Source of the DNA: Treponemataceae bacterium
GTDB taxonomy: Bacteria > Spirochaetota > Spirochaetia > Treponematales > Treponemataceae
Direction: 5' to 3'
Assembly: GCA_024402455.1 (NCBI GenBank)
Contig: JAKSTS010000001.1
Location: forward strand, 1 to 64,000
DNA length: 64,000 nucleotides
The translations under genes and the position numbers were made by a program. Positions 18,122 to 26,748 of the stretch are shown here, one piece after another (the first letter of the stretch is position 1; the number at the start of each line of letters is the position of its first letter). Below the pieces are notes generated by a model. The model was not told where the DNA came from. It worked only from the letters and a program-made list of their open reading frames with translations, and did no database searches.

Positions 18122-18691
18122 ATGCAAATTTCGGAATCTACTGCTTTAAGCAGTATCAAACAGTTCATTTCACAGGATGCAATTTCGGCTTTAGAGACTC
18201 TATCAAAAGGAATGTCTGATGCTGAAATCAATAGTTCTGCTTGTGTTATAGCCAGCACCTTTGGAGACAATGGTTCTTTTAAAGAACTTGCTTCTGAAGA
18301 ATCAGAAAACCGCAATGTAAAAGAGTCAAAGTTGATTTCAAGTTTTCATAATAATCTGAATCTTCTTGTTCAAAAAACTTGGGTTGAAAAATCAGATGAA
18401 ACTTTAAAAGATCAGGCTTTATTCCGCATTACAGAAATTTGTGATGCATGTGCACAAAAATCATATGTTCAAAATTATGACAATTTCCTTTCAATCCTGC
18501 AGGATGTTGTTTATTTGATGTTTGGTGCTCAGTCAAAGAAAGATGACTTTTTGGAATATGCTTTTCGCATTGATCCAGGTTTCGGCATTTTCTGGTGGTA
18601 TATTTCGAATCTTCCTCCCAAAGCGGAATGCTCTGATAATAAATGCCGTGTTGTAATGTTGCTTGGAATGTATTTCCTTGCAAATTATTAA
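18122..18691 (+). CDS. Hypothetical cytoplasmic protein
   Basis: 189 residues, no signal peptide or membrane span, acidic and helical in the first half, with an aromatic-rich segment (FGIFWWYISNLPPK, about 155-168) and a hydrophobic end. No family was recognised. The ATG has no Shine-Dalgarno and follows TATAGAT directly. It forms a single-gene unit ended by a strong terminator 18 nt after the stop, which argues that it is a real, expressed gene. Its codon use resembles neighbouring core genes. Confidence 0.72.
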   Translation: MQISESTALSSIKQFISQDAISALETLSKGMSDAEINSSACVIASTFGDNGSFKELASEESENRNVKESKLISSFHNNLNLLVQKTWVEKSDETLKDQALFRITEICDACAQKSYVQNYDNFLSILQDVVYLMFGAQSKKDDFLEYAFRIDPGFGIFWWYISNLPPKAECSDNKCRVVMLLGMYFLANY

Positions 18692-18708
18692 TTAAGATTA
18701 ATTTACAG

Positions 18709-18736
18709 CCGGAACAAAGCGTTCCGGTTTTTTTTT
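18709..18736 (+). terminator. Strong terminator after the hypothetical gene
   Basis: CCGGAAC (18709-18715), 5-nt loop, GTTCCGG (18721-18727), then nine T. Confidence 0.96.
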
Positions 18737-18813
18737 AGACCCGGAAATAAGCAGGAACAGCAGGCTGCAGGTTATGCCGAAAGCCGTGTTCTTTTGGATT
18801 CAGGAGAGTTTTT

Positions 18814-20076
18814 ATGGATATTAAAAAGATTACAGATTCGCTTCGTGAAGGTTCAGGCAAGCTTGCACTTCAGACTGCAGCACAGAAAAATGCTGCATTG
18901 CTTGCTGTTGCCGAAGCACTTGATAAAAACCGCAAAAGCATAATTTCTGCAAATGCAAAAGACATTGAAGCTGCCCGCAAAAACGGTGTGTCAGAATCAA
19001 TTATTGACCGTCTTTTATTAAACGACAAAAGAATTGACGGCATTATCGATGCTTTGCATTCTGTAATTTCGCAGACAGATCCGATTGGTGAAGAAACCGG
19101 CGGCTGGAAAACTCCGAACGGTCTTCAAATCCGTCAGGTGCGTGTTCCTCTTGGCGTTGTTGCAATTATTTACGAAAACAGACCAAACGTAACAATTGAT
19201 GCGTTCAGTCTTGCATATAAAAGCGGCAATTCAATATTGCTCCGCGGTTCTTCTTCTTCGTATATTTCAAATGTGGAAATTGTACGTGTAATTAAAGAAG
19301 CTCTTGCCGGTGTAAAAGGTGGTGTTCCAGAAGCAATTGAACTTGTAGAAGTGCGCGACCACGACCACAGCGATGTTGACCAGATTTTGAATGCCGTCGG
19401 CATGATTGACGTCTGTCTGCCACGCGGCGGTAAAAAACTTATTCAGAATGTTGTAATGAATGCACGTGTTCCCGTAATTGAAACTGGAAGCGGTGTCTGT
19501 CATCTTTATATAGACGATTCTGCAGATTTAGATATGGCATGCAAGATTGCCGAAAACGCCAAGATTCAGCGTCCAAGTGTCTGCAACGCAATTGAAGGAA
19601 TTGTAGTTCACAAAGCTGTTGCTGTGGAATTTCTGCCGATGCTCGCAAAGACTTTTGACGGCCGCGTAAAGCTCCATGCAGATGAAGCTTCATATAAGAT
19701 TTTGTCCGGAGCAGAAAAAACGACAGTTCTTCCTGCAACTGACGAAGATTTTGATACAGAATATCTTGATTATGAATGCTGCGTAAAAGTTGTTGAAAAC
19801 ATTGATGAAGCAATAAGTTTTATCAATGCACACAATACAAAGCACAGCGAAAGCATAGTTACAGAAAGCCGTGCCAACGCAAAACTGTTTCAGTCAAGAG
19901 TTGATGCAAGCTGTGTTTATGTAAATGCTTCAACACGTTTTACAGACGGCGGCGAATTTGGGTTTGGTGCAGAACTTGGAATCAGCACGCAGAAACTTCA
20001 TGTGCGCGGACCAATGGGAATTAAGGCTTTGACAACTACAAAATATCTTATTGACGGCGAAGGACAGACAAGATGA
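18814..20076 (+). CDS. proA: Gamma-glutamyl phosphate reductase
   Basis: 420 residues, normal length. Family motifs include PLGVVAIIYENRPNVTIDAFSLAYKSGN, RGSSSSYISN, the active-site Cys segment (QRPSVCNAIEG), GFGAELGISTQKLHVRGPMG and the C-terminal LTTTKYLIDGEG. It reduces gamma-glutamyl phosphate to glutamate semialdehyde with NADPH, the second step of proline synthesis. AGGAGAG lies 6 nt before the ATG. It overlaps proB by 4 nt (ATGA), so the two are translationally coupled; proA first then proB is the reverse of the E. coli order. Confidence 0.98.
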   Translation: MDIKKITDSLREGSGKLALQTAAQKNAALLAVAEALDKNRKSIISANAKDIEAARKNGVSESIIDRLLLNDKRIDGIIDALHSVISQTDPIGEETGGWKTPNGLQIRQVRVPLGVVAIIYENRPNVTIDAFSLAYKSGNSILLRGSSSSYISNVEIVRVIKEALAGVKGGVPEAIELVEVRDHDHSDVDQILNAVGMIDVCLPRGGKKLIQNVVMNARVPVIETGSGVCHLYIDDSADLDMACKIAENAKIQRPSVCNAIEGIVVHKAVAVEFLPMLAKTFDGRVKLHADEASYKILSGAEKTTVLPATDEDFDTEYLDYECCVKVVENIDEAISFINAHNTKHSESIVTESRANAKLFQSRVDASCVYVNASTRFTDGGEFGFGAELGISTQKLHVRGPMGIKALTTTKYLIDGEGQTR

Positions 20077-20885
20077 AAACAAAAAACGGAACAAATCCGG
20101 CTGAATGTATAAAAAATGCTAAAAAGATTGTTTTGAAAATCGGTTCGAACACTCTTGCAAAAAAAGACGGCACAATAAATTTTGAATTCATGCAGGAATT
20201 TGCAAATCAATGCGCATCTTTGATGAATGAAGGCAAACAGATTGTAATTGTTTCATCTGGTGCACAGGTTGCCGGTGTTTCAACTTTAGACCGCTGGGCC
20301 CGCCGCAAAGATACGCATTACCGTCAGGCATTGTGTGCAATCGGTCAGGTTGAGCTTATGGACAAATGGAGATGTGCATTTGCAGCCCATGACATTCATA
20401 TTGGTCAGCTGCTGCTTACAAACATTGACTTTACAGATGACCAGCGTACCCTTAACATGCGCAATACACTTTTTACGCTTGTTGACGAAGGTGTTGTTCC
20501 GATTATCAACGAAAACGATTCTGTTTCGTTTGCAGAAGGCCGCATCGGCGACAATGACAATCTGAGTGCATTAACTGCAATTGCATGGAGTGCAGACCTG
20601 CTCATTCTGTTCAGCGACATCGACGGTGTTTATACCTGCAATCCTAAAGAGTTTAAAGACGCCGTACTGATTGAAACAGTAAAAAACATTGACGAGCTTC
20701 GTTCTAGCATTTCGATTGGTGCTACAAACGATTTTGGCACAGGCGGAATGACAACAAAGCTTGAAGCTGCAGAAAAAGTTACTGATTATGGCATTCCAAT
20801 GGTGCTTGCACATGGCGGAAGAAAAAACATTCTTGAAAATCTGGCTGATGGCAGTGCAAAAGGCACATTGTTTCTTGCTAAATAA
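20073..20885 (+). CDS. proB: Glutamate 5-kinase, short form without PUA domain
   Basis: 270 residues: only the amino-acid-kinase domain is present, without the C-terminal PUA domain of the roughly 370-residue enzymes. Motifs: KIVLKIGSNTLAKKDG (ATP site), IVSSGAQVAGV, QLLLTNIDF, VPIINENDSVSF, FGDNDNLSALTA-type stretch (GDNDNLSALTA) and LFSDIDGVYTCNPK, GTGGMTTKLEAA. It phosphorylates glutamate, the committed and usually proline-inhibited step. Enzymes lacking PUA can remain active and feedback-sensitive in some bacteria. Overlaps proA by 4 nt. Confidence 0.97.
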   Translation: MKTKNGTNPAECIKNAKKIVLKIGSNTLAKKDGTINFEFMQEFANQCASLMNEGKQIVIVSSGAQVAGVSTLDRWARRKDTHYRQALCAIGQVELMDKWRCAFAAHDIHIGQLLLTNIDFTDDQRTLNMRNTLFTLVDEGVVPIINENDSVSFAEGRIGDNDNLSALTAIAWSADLLILFSDIDGVYTCNPKEFKDAVLIETVKNIDELRSSISIGATNDFGTGGMTTKLEAAEKVTDYGIPMVLAHGGRKNILENLADGSAKGTLFLAK

Positions 20886-20967
20886 AAAATCTGTTTGAAA
20901 ATATTCAGCTGCATTTAGAATTTCAGTCTGAATGTTTTTATTACATGCTGATGTTTCTAAAAATCAG

Positions 20968-20991
20968 AAACTCTGCATTTTCAGAGTTTTT
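20968..20991 (+). terminator. Terminator after proA-proB
   Basis: AAACTCTG (20968-20975) and CAGAGTTT (20982-20989) with a 6-nt loop and a short U-run (TTTTT including the stem end). It separates proAB from proC. Confidence 0.75.
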
Positions 20992-21010
20992 CATGAATAA
21001 CTTAGAAAAT

Positions 21011-21040
21011 TTCTAAAAATCATGTAAAATATTTTTAGAA
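21011..21040. promoter_or_regulatory. Perfect 10-bp inverted repeat upstream of proC
   Basis: TTCTAAAAAT (21011-21020) and ATTTTTAGAA (21031-21040) with a 10-nt spacer that contains CATGTAAAAT. A further copy of TTTCTAAAAATCA lies at about 20953. It ends 45 nt before the proC ATG, at promoter distance; operator or 5' leader hairpin are both possible. Confidence 0.5.
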
Positions 21041-21085
21041 TGTTCAGCAAATATTTGAGAAATTCTCTGTCTGGGGGTAAAACTT

Positions 21086-21898
21086 ATGGAAAAAAGAGTT
21101 GGCTGCATTGGTTGTGGTGTTATGGGTGGTGCTCTTATGAGTGCTGTATGTAAAGTTGAAAATACAGAAGTACATATAAGTGATGTCGATTTTTCAAAAG
21201 CTGAAAAATTTGCAGCTGAGAACAAGGCAAATCCAGAAAAAACTAACAAGGAAGTTCTTCAGAATTCAGATTTTGTGTTTCTTGCTGTAAAACCAAATTA
21301 TTTAGCTTCTGTTCTTGATGAAATTTGCGCAGTTCTTTCAAAAGATGAAATAAACAAGAAAGTATTTGTTTCAATTGCAGCTGGTGTCCGCATCAGTACA
21401 ATCGCAGAAAAACTTGGCGCAAATGCAAAAATCATCAGGGTTATGCCGAATACACCTGCAATTGTAAGCGAAGGCATGATTGCCCTTGCTCCAAATGAAA
21501 GCGTTGCCGGTGACGAAATCAGTATGGTTGAAGATCTGCTTGTAAAAGCTGGTTCTGTTCAGGTCGTTCCGGAGCATTTAATGGACGGCATTACCGCTGT
21601 TTCTGGTTCTGGACCTGCTTACGGTTATTTATTTGTTGAAGCTTTGGCCGATGCTGCTGTAAAATTTGGAATTCCAAGAAAACAGGCTGTTGTTTTTGCA
21701 GCCCAGACCTTAAAAGGTGCTGCTGCAATGGTTCTTGAAACCGGCAAACATCCAGGTCAGCTTAAAGACGAGGTTTGTTCTCCGGCCGGCACAACAATTG
21801 AAGCTGTTCGTGTTCTTGAAGAAAAAGGTTTCCGTGCAGCTGTAATAGATGCTGCTGCAGCTGCTTTTGACAAATCAGTTGAATTAAGCAGAAAATAA
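21086..21898 (+). CDS. proC: Pyrroline-5-carboxylate reductase
   Basis: 270 residues, standard length. N-terminal Rossmann motif GCIGCGVMGGALMSA, FVFLAVKPNYLASVL, IRVMPNTPAIVSEGM, and the C-terminal VSGSGPAYGYLFVEALADAAVKFGIPR and CSPAGTTIEAVRVLEEKGFR signatures. It reduces P5C to proline with NAD(P)H, the last step of proline synthesis; with proA-proB just upstream the full pathway from glutamate is here. GGGGGT lies 7 nt before the ATG. It is separated from proB by a terminator and an inverted repeat, so it may be controlled on its own. Confidence 0.98.
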   Translation: MEKRVGCIGCGVMGGALMSAVCKVENTEVHISDVDFSKAEKFAAENKANPEKTNKEVLQNSDFVFLAVKPNYLASVLDEICAVLSKDEINKKVFVSIAAGVRISTIAEKLGANAKIIRVMPNTPAIVSEGMIALAPNESVAGDEISMVEDLLVKAGSVQVVPEHLMDGITAVSGSGPAYGYLFVEALADAAVKFGIPRKQAVVFAAQTLKGAAAMVLETGKHPGQLKDEVCSPAGTTIEAVRVLEEKGFRAAVIDAAAAAFDKSVELSRK

Positions 21899-21909
21899 AA
21901 CAGCAGAAT

Positions 21910-21951
21910 GCAAAACGGGTGGCTGCAAATCTTTAAAGCAACCCGTTTTGC
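21910..21951 (+). terminator. Long hairpin after proC
   Basis: GCAAAACGGGT (21910-21920) and ACCCGTTTTGC (21941-21951), perfect 11-bp stem with a 20-nt loop. No strong U-run follows (GGAATAATTT), so termination may be incomplete. Confidence 0.55.
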
Positions 21952-22156
21952 GGAATAATTTCAAAATATGAAAAGTGCTGGCTTTCTGCATATAGTGCAG
22001 ATGCTGAAACAAATTCAACATGATTCTTTTTGGTCAGTTCCAATTTTATAAATTAATTTTTAAGCTCTTTTAACATAATAATTTAAAAAACTTTTTGAAG
22101 GTTGCCTCGTTTCTTAGAAATTTCATTTCTTCGTCTGTTTTGTGCTTTGTGTAAAA

Positions 22157-22185
22157 TTGCAATTTTTAGCAATTTCATTTATTAT
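22157..22185 (+). promoter_or_regulatory. Putative leaderless promoter of purD
   Basis: TTGCAA (22157-22162), 17-nt spacer, TATTAT (22180-22185), then 6 nt to the ATG at 22192. Confidence 0.55.
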
Positions 22186-22191
22186 GTGCCT

Positions 22192-23538
22192 ATGAAAATT
22201 CTGGTAGTTGGTTCAGGCGGCCGTGAGCACGCCATAAGTTGGAGACTTGCAAAAAGCGGTCAGGTTGATGAAGTTGTATGTGTTCCAGGAAACGGCGGAA
22301 CAATACATGAAACAAAATGCAGAAATATAGATCCACAGAATTGTGATTATGCAGAAGGGCTTTCTGGAAATGACGCAATTGCACAGATTGCATCGTTTGA
22401 GCAGGTTGATTTTGCAGTTGTTGGTCCTGAAGACCCCCTTTGTGCAGGTCTTGCGGATCAGTTGTGGAGTGTTGGAATTCCTACAGTTGGTCCAAAGGCA
22501 GCCGGAGCTGCTCTAGAAGGAAGCAAAGACACTGCAAAAGCCTTTATGCAAAAATACGGTGTTGCAGCTGCAAAAAGCGAATCTTTTACAGACCAGGCTC
22601 TTGCTGAAGAATATGTTAAAAAACATGGTGCACCAATCGTTATAAAAGCAGACGGTCTTGCTGCCGGCAAAGGTGTTGTTGTTGCACCTTCTGTAGAAGT
22701 TGCATTGAAAGCTGTAAAAGATTTTATGCAGGACGGAAAGCTTGGCAATGCCGGTACGAAACTCGTAATTGAAGATTATCTTCAGGGTGTTGAAATTTCT
22801 GTTCTTGCAGCTGTTTCTGTAACAAAAGAATTAACCCAGAAAGGCAAATCATGCATTCTGCCGTTTCTTCCTGCACGCGACCACAAAAGATTGAATGATG
22901 GTGCAAAAGGTCCGAATACAGGCGGAATGGGCGCTGTTTCTCCTCTTTCTGATGTTTCTGAACAGACAATGGCTCAATTCAATAAAGACATTCTTGAACC
23001 GACACTTAAAGGTCTTGAAGCAGAAGGTTTTGATTACCGTGGTTTTATCTTTTTTGGCGTAATGCTTTGCAAAGACGGTCCGAAACTTCTTGAATATAAT
23101 GTTCGTCTTGGTGATCCTGAAACTCAGGCTGTTCTGCCTCTTATGGACTTTGATTTTGCAGAGCTGTGCAAGGCAATTATAGACGAAGAACAGACAGGTG
23201 CACTTAAAGACTTTGAATCAAAATTAAAGTGGAAAAAAGGCTTTGTATGTGCTCCTGTGGCAGTTTCAGGCGGTTATCCGAATGCTTATGAAAAAGGCAA
23301 AGAAATTACGCTTAAAAACGGCAATGATACAACAAAAGTGTTTATTGCCGGTGGACAGCAGAAAGGCGGCAAGCTTGTAACTTCTGGCGGTCGTGTTCTT
23401 GCAGTTTCTGCTTTTGGAAGCACTTTTGAAGAAGCATTTAAAACAGCATACAGTGCAATGAACGATGTATCTTTTGACGGAATGTTTTACAGAAAAGACA
23501 TCGGACTTCCTGGTGCTGCAGAATCTGGTGAACTTTAA
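22192..23538 (+). CDS. purD: Phosphoribosylamine-glycine ligase
   Basis: 448 residues from ATG 22192; the longer frame (from 22102) only translates promoter sequence. ATP-grasp enzyme: ILVVGSGGREHAISW at the N-terminus, VVGPEDPLCAGLAD, IVIKADGLAAGKGVVVA, LPFLPARDHKRLNDGAKGPNTGGMGAVSP, YRGFIFFGVMLCKDGPKLLEYNVRLGDPETQ. It ligates glycine to phosphoribosylamine in the second step of purine synthesis. The segment after residue about 195 has a few extra residues relative to E. coli PurD. No other pur gene is in the window. There is no Shine-Dalgarno. Confidence 0.97.
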   Translation: MKILVVGSGGREHAISWRLAKSGQVDEVVCVPGNGGTIHETKCRNIDPQNCDYAEGLSGNDAIAQIASFEQVDFAVVGPEDPLCAGLADQLWSVGIPTVGPKAAGAALEGSKDTAKAFMQKYGVAAAKSESFTDQALAEEYVKKHGAPIVIKADGLAAGKGVVVAPSVEVALKAVKDFMQDGKLGNAGTKLVIEDYLQGVEISVLAAVSVTKELTQKGKSCILPFLPARDHKRLNDGAKGPNTGGMGAVSPLSDVSEQTMAQFNKDILEPTLKGLEAEGFDYRGFIFFGVMLCKDGPKLLEYNVRLGDPETQAVLPLMDFDFAELCKAIIDEEQTGALKDFESKLKWKKGFVCAPVAVSGGYPNAYEKGKEITLKNGNDTTKVFIAGGQQKGGKLVTSGGRVLAVSAFGSTFEEAFKTAYSAMNDVSFDGMFYRKDIGLPGAAESGEL

Positions 23539-23560
23539 TTAAAGGCTGTTATTTTATAGA

Positions 23561-23597
23561 AAAGGTGTTTTGGCATTTGTCAAAGCACCTTTTTTTA
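23561..23597 (+). terminator. Terminator after purD
   Basis: AAAGGTG(T)TTTG pairs with CAAA(G)CACCTTT around an 8-nt loop, followed by TTTT and more T. Confidence 0.8.
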
Positions 23598-23704
23598 TTC
23601 GTGCCGAAAGCTTAGCATCTGCTTTCAAAGAAAATGGAATTGTTCTGTTGGCGTTGTTGATTCAGGATGCAAAGGTAATCCGAAATATAATTTAATTTTT
23701 CTGC

Positions 23705-23733
23705 TTAAAAAATCAGAATAATCAGTGTATACT
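23705..23733 (+). promoter_or_regulatory. Putative leaderless promoter of the lipid-kinase gene
   Basis: TTAAAA (23705-23710), 17-nt spacer, TATACT (23728-23733), then 6 nt to the ATG at 23740. Confidence 0.5.
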
Positions 23734-23739
23734 AAAAGA

Positions 23740-24912
23740 ATGAATGCAATAGATTTATCTGAATATTTGGCTCCAATTATCAAGGTTTGTCCTCTTTGGA
23801 AAAATGAAATTCTGCATGCTACAGTTATTGCAAACCCTGCTGCCGGCGGTTTTACCCGAAAAAAAATTGCTTTAGAGCATGAATCTGTTCTTAAAGCAAA
23901 AAGCGAAGCTGCTGCAAAAAAGGAACAGTCTTGTAAAGCTTTTTCCATAAATGTTTATGAAACAGAACGGGCTGGTGCGACTGCTTCTTTTATTCAGAAA
24001 TTCGTAAAAGAAGCTTCAATGCCGGAAAATTTAGACACAAAATATCTTATTGTTACTGCTGGCGGCGACGGCACTTCGCTTGAAGTTCAGACTGCTTTAG
24101 TACGTATTGCATTCGATTTGGGCGGAGAATATGAAAATATAATAAAAAACCGCATAACAATGCTCCGGCTTCCTTTTGGAACCGGAAATGATGGTTCTGA
24201 CGGCTGGTCTTTGGAAGAATCTTTGGAGCTGCTTGAAGAAAATACGCATTTTTCGTGTCAGCGTGCCGTAAAAGTTGATTGCCGTCAGGGAAGCGAAATT
24301 CCTGATTTTGAATATTCACATAATGATGAAAGTCTTTCTGCAAATCCTCCGTGGTATGCATTTAATATTGCAAGCATTGGAATTGATGCTTTTATTACGC
24401 ATATGACGAACAGAACTAAAAGCCATCTGCCAGGAAATTTTTATAAATATTGGATTGATTTAGCGTGTTTGTTTTATGGTTTGAAATATAAATCTGGAAT
24501 GGCAGAAATTAGGGCATATGACAAAAACGGTGCTGTTATAGAAACACTGAAAACAGGAATTGTTTTTTGCCTGCTTGGCGTGTCTGGACACAGAACTTAT
24601 GGCAGTCATCAGAAAATATTGCCGGATGACAGAAATGTCTGCATTGCAAAAAAAATGTCATTAATGACAAAAATGCTGCTGAAGGAAAAATTCAAATCAG
24701 GAAAACATATAAATCATAAGCTTGCATTTTTGTGTTCTGCTGAAAAGCTTGAAGTAGAATATGATCAGCCGATTCTTGTTCAAATGGATGGCGAAGTTCA
24801 TCTTGTATGTAAAGAGAATTTTCCACTTACCTTTGAAAGGACGGAATCTGTTATAAGAATAATAGAAAAAGACACTGCTCCTTATTATAAAGGCGCAGAG
24901 CGGGTCAATTAA
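23740..24912 (+). CDS. Diacylglycerol kinase-family (lipid or sphingosine kinase-like) protein
   Basis: 390 residues from ATG 23740 (an in-frame GTG at 23725 lies in the promoter). Seen: VIANPAAGGFTRKK near residue 30, the nucleotide loop TAGGDGTSLEVQ (GGDGT at 108-112), RLPFGTGNDGSDGW, and the late MDGEVHL motif. These are the conserved blocks of DAGK catalytic-domain proteins. The substrate is a lipid alcohol in most relatives; NAD kinase-like sugar kinases share the fold, so the substrate is unproven. No membrane span. It is a single-gene unit after purD. Confidence 0.85.
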   Translation: MNAIDLSEYLAPIIKVCPLWKNEILHATVIANPAAGGFTRKKIALEHESVLKAKSEAAAKKEQSCKAFSINVYETERAGATASFIQKFVKEASMPENLDTKYLIVTAGGDGTSLEVQTALVRIAFDLGGEYENIIKNRITMLRLPFGTGNDGSDGWSLEESLELLEENTHFSCQRAVKVDCRQGSEIPDFEYSHNDESLSANPPWYAFNIASIGIDAFITHMTNRTKSHLPGNFYKYWIDLACLFYGLKYKSGMAEIRAYDKNGAVIETLKTGIVFCLLGVSGHRTYGSHQKILPDDRNVCIAKKMSLMTKMLLKEKFKSGKHINHKLAFLCSAEKLEVEYDQPILVQMDGEVHLVCKENFPLTFERTESVIRIIEKDTAPYYKGAERVN

Positions 24913-24988
24913 AAGTGAAATCTAAAATCAGTTTTAAATATTTCTGTTATAAAAACTTTTTGCTTTAAATATTTATTTTGGAGGAATT

Positions 24989-25954
24989 ATGCCAGAAAAG
25001 AAAACAAAATCAACGACTACAAAGAAAAGTTCCGGTTCGTCTGCAAAAAAAACGTCTGGAACAAAAAAAGGCAAGAAAAAGATAACTTTAACTTTTAAGG
25101 AACTGATAATAATTGCTGTTGCTTTTATTGCCTTGTTTATTGCATATCAATATTCGCCTGCAGTTCGTTCTGTTGTAGATTATGTTATTGCAGAAATATT
25201 TGTAGAAGAATCTGTGCCTGTTCAAGGCGGTGTATCGATTGGTTCTGTTGATCTGTCGGACGAATATTTACTGCCTGTCTGTCCTGGTGGAAAAGACCAC
25301 CAGCATCGTGATTTTTCAGGTTATAGTGTATGTTACCGCGAATCTTATGAACAGGCAGAATGGGCTGCAACTTGCCTTACACGTGAAAAAGTAAGCAAAA
25401 AAGCTTCAAGCCGCACTGATAATTTCCGTTCTGATCCTCAGATTGCAACAGGTTCTGCTTCGCCTGATGATTATAAGAGTACAGGTTATGACAGAGGACA
25501 CCTTGTTCCTGCAGCAGATTTGGCGTGGAGCGCTGAATCTATGGAAGATTCTTTTTATATGAGCAATATGAGCCCGCAGGCAGCAAAATTTAACCGCGGC
25601 ATCTGGAAAGAACTTGAAGAACAGGTTCGGGAATGGGCAAAAAAATATGGAACAGTATATACTGTTTCAGGACCAATTCTGGAAAAGAAAAAATATAAAA
25701 CTATTGGTGAAAATAAAGTTGCTGTTCCAGAATATTATTATAAAGTTCTGCTTGCTCATACAGATGATGATAAATGGGAAGCAATAGGCTTTATCTTGCC
25801 GAATGAAGATTCCAAAAAATCATTTATTGATTTTGCAGTTTCTGTTGATGAAGTTGAAGAACGCTGCAATATTGACTTTTTTGCTCCTCTCGATGATGAA
25901 GCTGAAGCAGTTCTGGAATCTCAATATAATGCGGCTTTCTGGGGCTTAAAATAG
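24989..25954 (+). CDS. Membrane-anchored DNA/RNA non-specific endonuclease
   Basis: 321 residues. Strong ribosome binding site GGAGG 5 nt before the ATG. Residues 1-35 are Lys/Ser/Thr-rich, then one transmembrane helix (about 37-56), a short linker and a NUC1/EndoG-type domain with the signature TGYDRGHLVPAADL (His about 171) and NMSPQAAKFNRGIWKELEE (metal-binding Asn about 192). Enzymes of this family cut DNA and RNA with Mg2+. With an N-in helix the nuclease faces the periplasm or outside, suggesting nutrient scavenging or defence of the surface against extracellular DNA (inference). The very basic cytoplasmic tail is unusual. Confidence 0.9.
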   Translation: MPEKKTKSTTTKKSSGSSAKKTSGTKKGKKKITLTFKELIIIAVAFIALFIAYQYSPAVRSVVDYVIAEIFVEESVPVQGGVSIGSVDLSDEYLLPVCPGGKDHQHRDFSGYSVCYRESYEQAEWAATCLTREKVSKKASSRTDNFRSDPQIATGSASPDDYKSTGYDRGHLVPAADLAWSAESMEDSFYMSNMSPQAAKFNRGIWKELEEQVREWAKKYGTVYTVSGPILEKKKYKTIGENKVAVPEYYYKVLLAHTDDDKWEAIGFILPNEDSKKSFIDFAVSVDEVEERCNIDFFAPLDDEAEAVLESQYNAAFWGLK

Positions 25955-26044
25955 CAGATTGAACTATAAAACTGCAGGAATATTAAAACCTGCAAAACTG
26001 TTTTTAGTTTGTGTATTTTTATTTCATTTAAATATTTTCAACAG

Positions 26045-26074
26045 GGCTTCGGGTTTTTTCCGAAGCCTTTTTTT
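26045..26074 (+). terminator. Strong terminator after the endonuclease gene
   Basis: GGCTTCGG (26045-26052) and CCGAAGCC (26060-26067), 7-nt loop, then seven T. Confidence 0.95.
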
Positions 26075-26300
26075 ATGTTCCTTGCAGTATTTATGAATAT
26101 ATTGCAATGTTTTTTATGTGAAAGAATGTCCTTCTGCATGATTGCTTATTTGTGCGAACAAAATAAAATTAAATAAGCGTTAAATGTTTTTATAATAAAA
26201 ACAAAAAACAGAAAATATTTCTTGTGATGAAAATAAACATTATTAACTGCAGGCTGTTTTTGTAGTTAATAGAGAATTGACCTGAATTTAAGGATATAAA

Positions 26301-26396
26301 ATGGTTGTTTTGCTTATAAAGCAGATGTTCAAAAGTGTACAGCTGTGTTTTTTTTATGCTTCTGTGTATTCCTTTGTTTTATGCGAACTTAATTAA
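26301..26396 (+). CDS. Possible 31-residue hydrophobic peptide
   Basis: ATG at 26301 preceded by AAGGAT at 5 nt; the product has a hydrophobic, Phe/Val/Cys-rich core (QLCFFYASVYSFVLCE). A TTGACC lies 25 nt upstream but no matching -10 box is at standard spacing. No family recognised; coding status is doubtful. Confidence 0.25.
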   Translation: MVVLLIKQMFKSVQLCFFYASVYSFVLCELN

Positions 26397-26602
26397 AAAC
26401 GCGGCTGCTGGTTTTTGCTGCATAAAATTTAACTGATTCAGGCAGCAGATTAAGCTTTTTCAATATCTAAAATTACAAATGTTTCTATTATTTGTTGAAT
26501 ATATCTTAAAATGTTTCTGGAAAGAAAACAAACATAAATGCTTTACAAAACTGAATATCTGGCTTAGTGTTTTTATAGAGAATTTTTTATGGAGGCCAAT
26601 GA

Positions 26603-26689
26603 ATGAAAAGATTTGCTGTTTATCTGGCATTTGCTTTGATGTTTATGACGATGTTTGCAAGCTGTGCCATAACTCATACTTACAGCTGA
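26603..26689 (+). CDS. Very small lipoprotein (28 residues)
   Basis: GGAGG (26591-26595) lies 7 nt before the ATG at 26603; TGA at 26687-26689. The product is a lipoprotein signal peptide (MKRFAVYLAFALMFMTMFAS) whose lipobox-like FASC puts the lipidated Cys at 21, leaving a mature peptide of only eight residues (CAITHTYS). Entericidin-like peptides and bacteriocin-release lipoproteins have this form, but no homologue can be claimed. A stem-loop with a U-rich tail follows at 26707-26748. A competing frame starts at ATG 26599 and is longer, but has no signal peptide. Confidence 0.65.
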   Translation: MKRFAVYLAFALMFMTMFASCAITHTYS

Positions 26690-26706
26690 AAATTTTGCCA
26701 GAAAGA

Positions 26707-26748
26707 AAATGCTTAAGTCTGTTTTTACTGCAGCAGACTTACGCATTT
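26707..26748 (+). terminator. Hairpin after the 28-residue lipoprotein
   Basis: AAATGC, a T:C mismatch and TAAGTCTG pair with CAGACTTA and GCATTT around a 12-nt loop; TTATATTGT follows. Confidence 0.6.

Noticed and set aside
22102..22191. Longer purD start
   Set aside because: The added residues come from the promoter region and PurD proteins begin at MKILVVGSGG.
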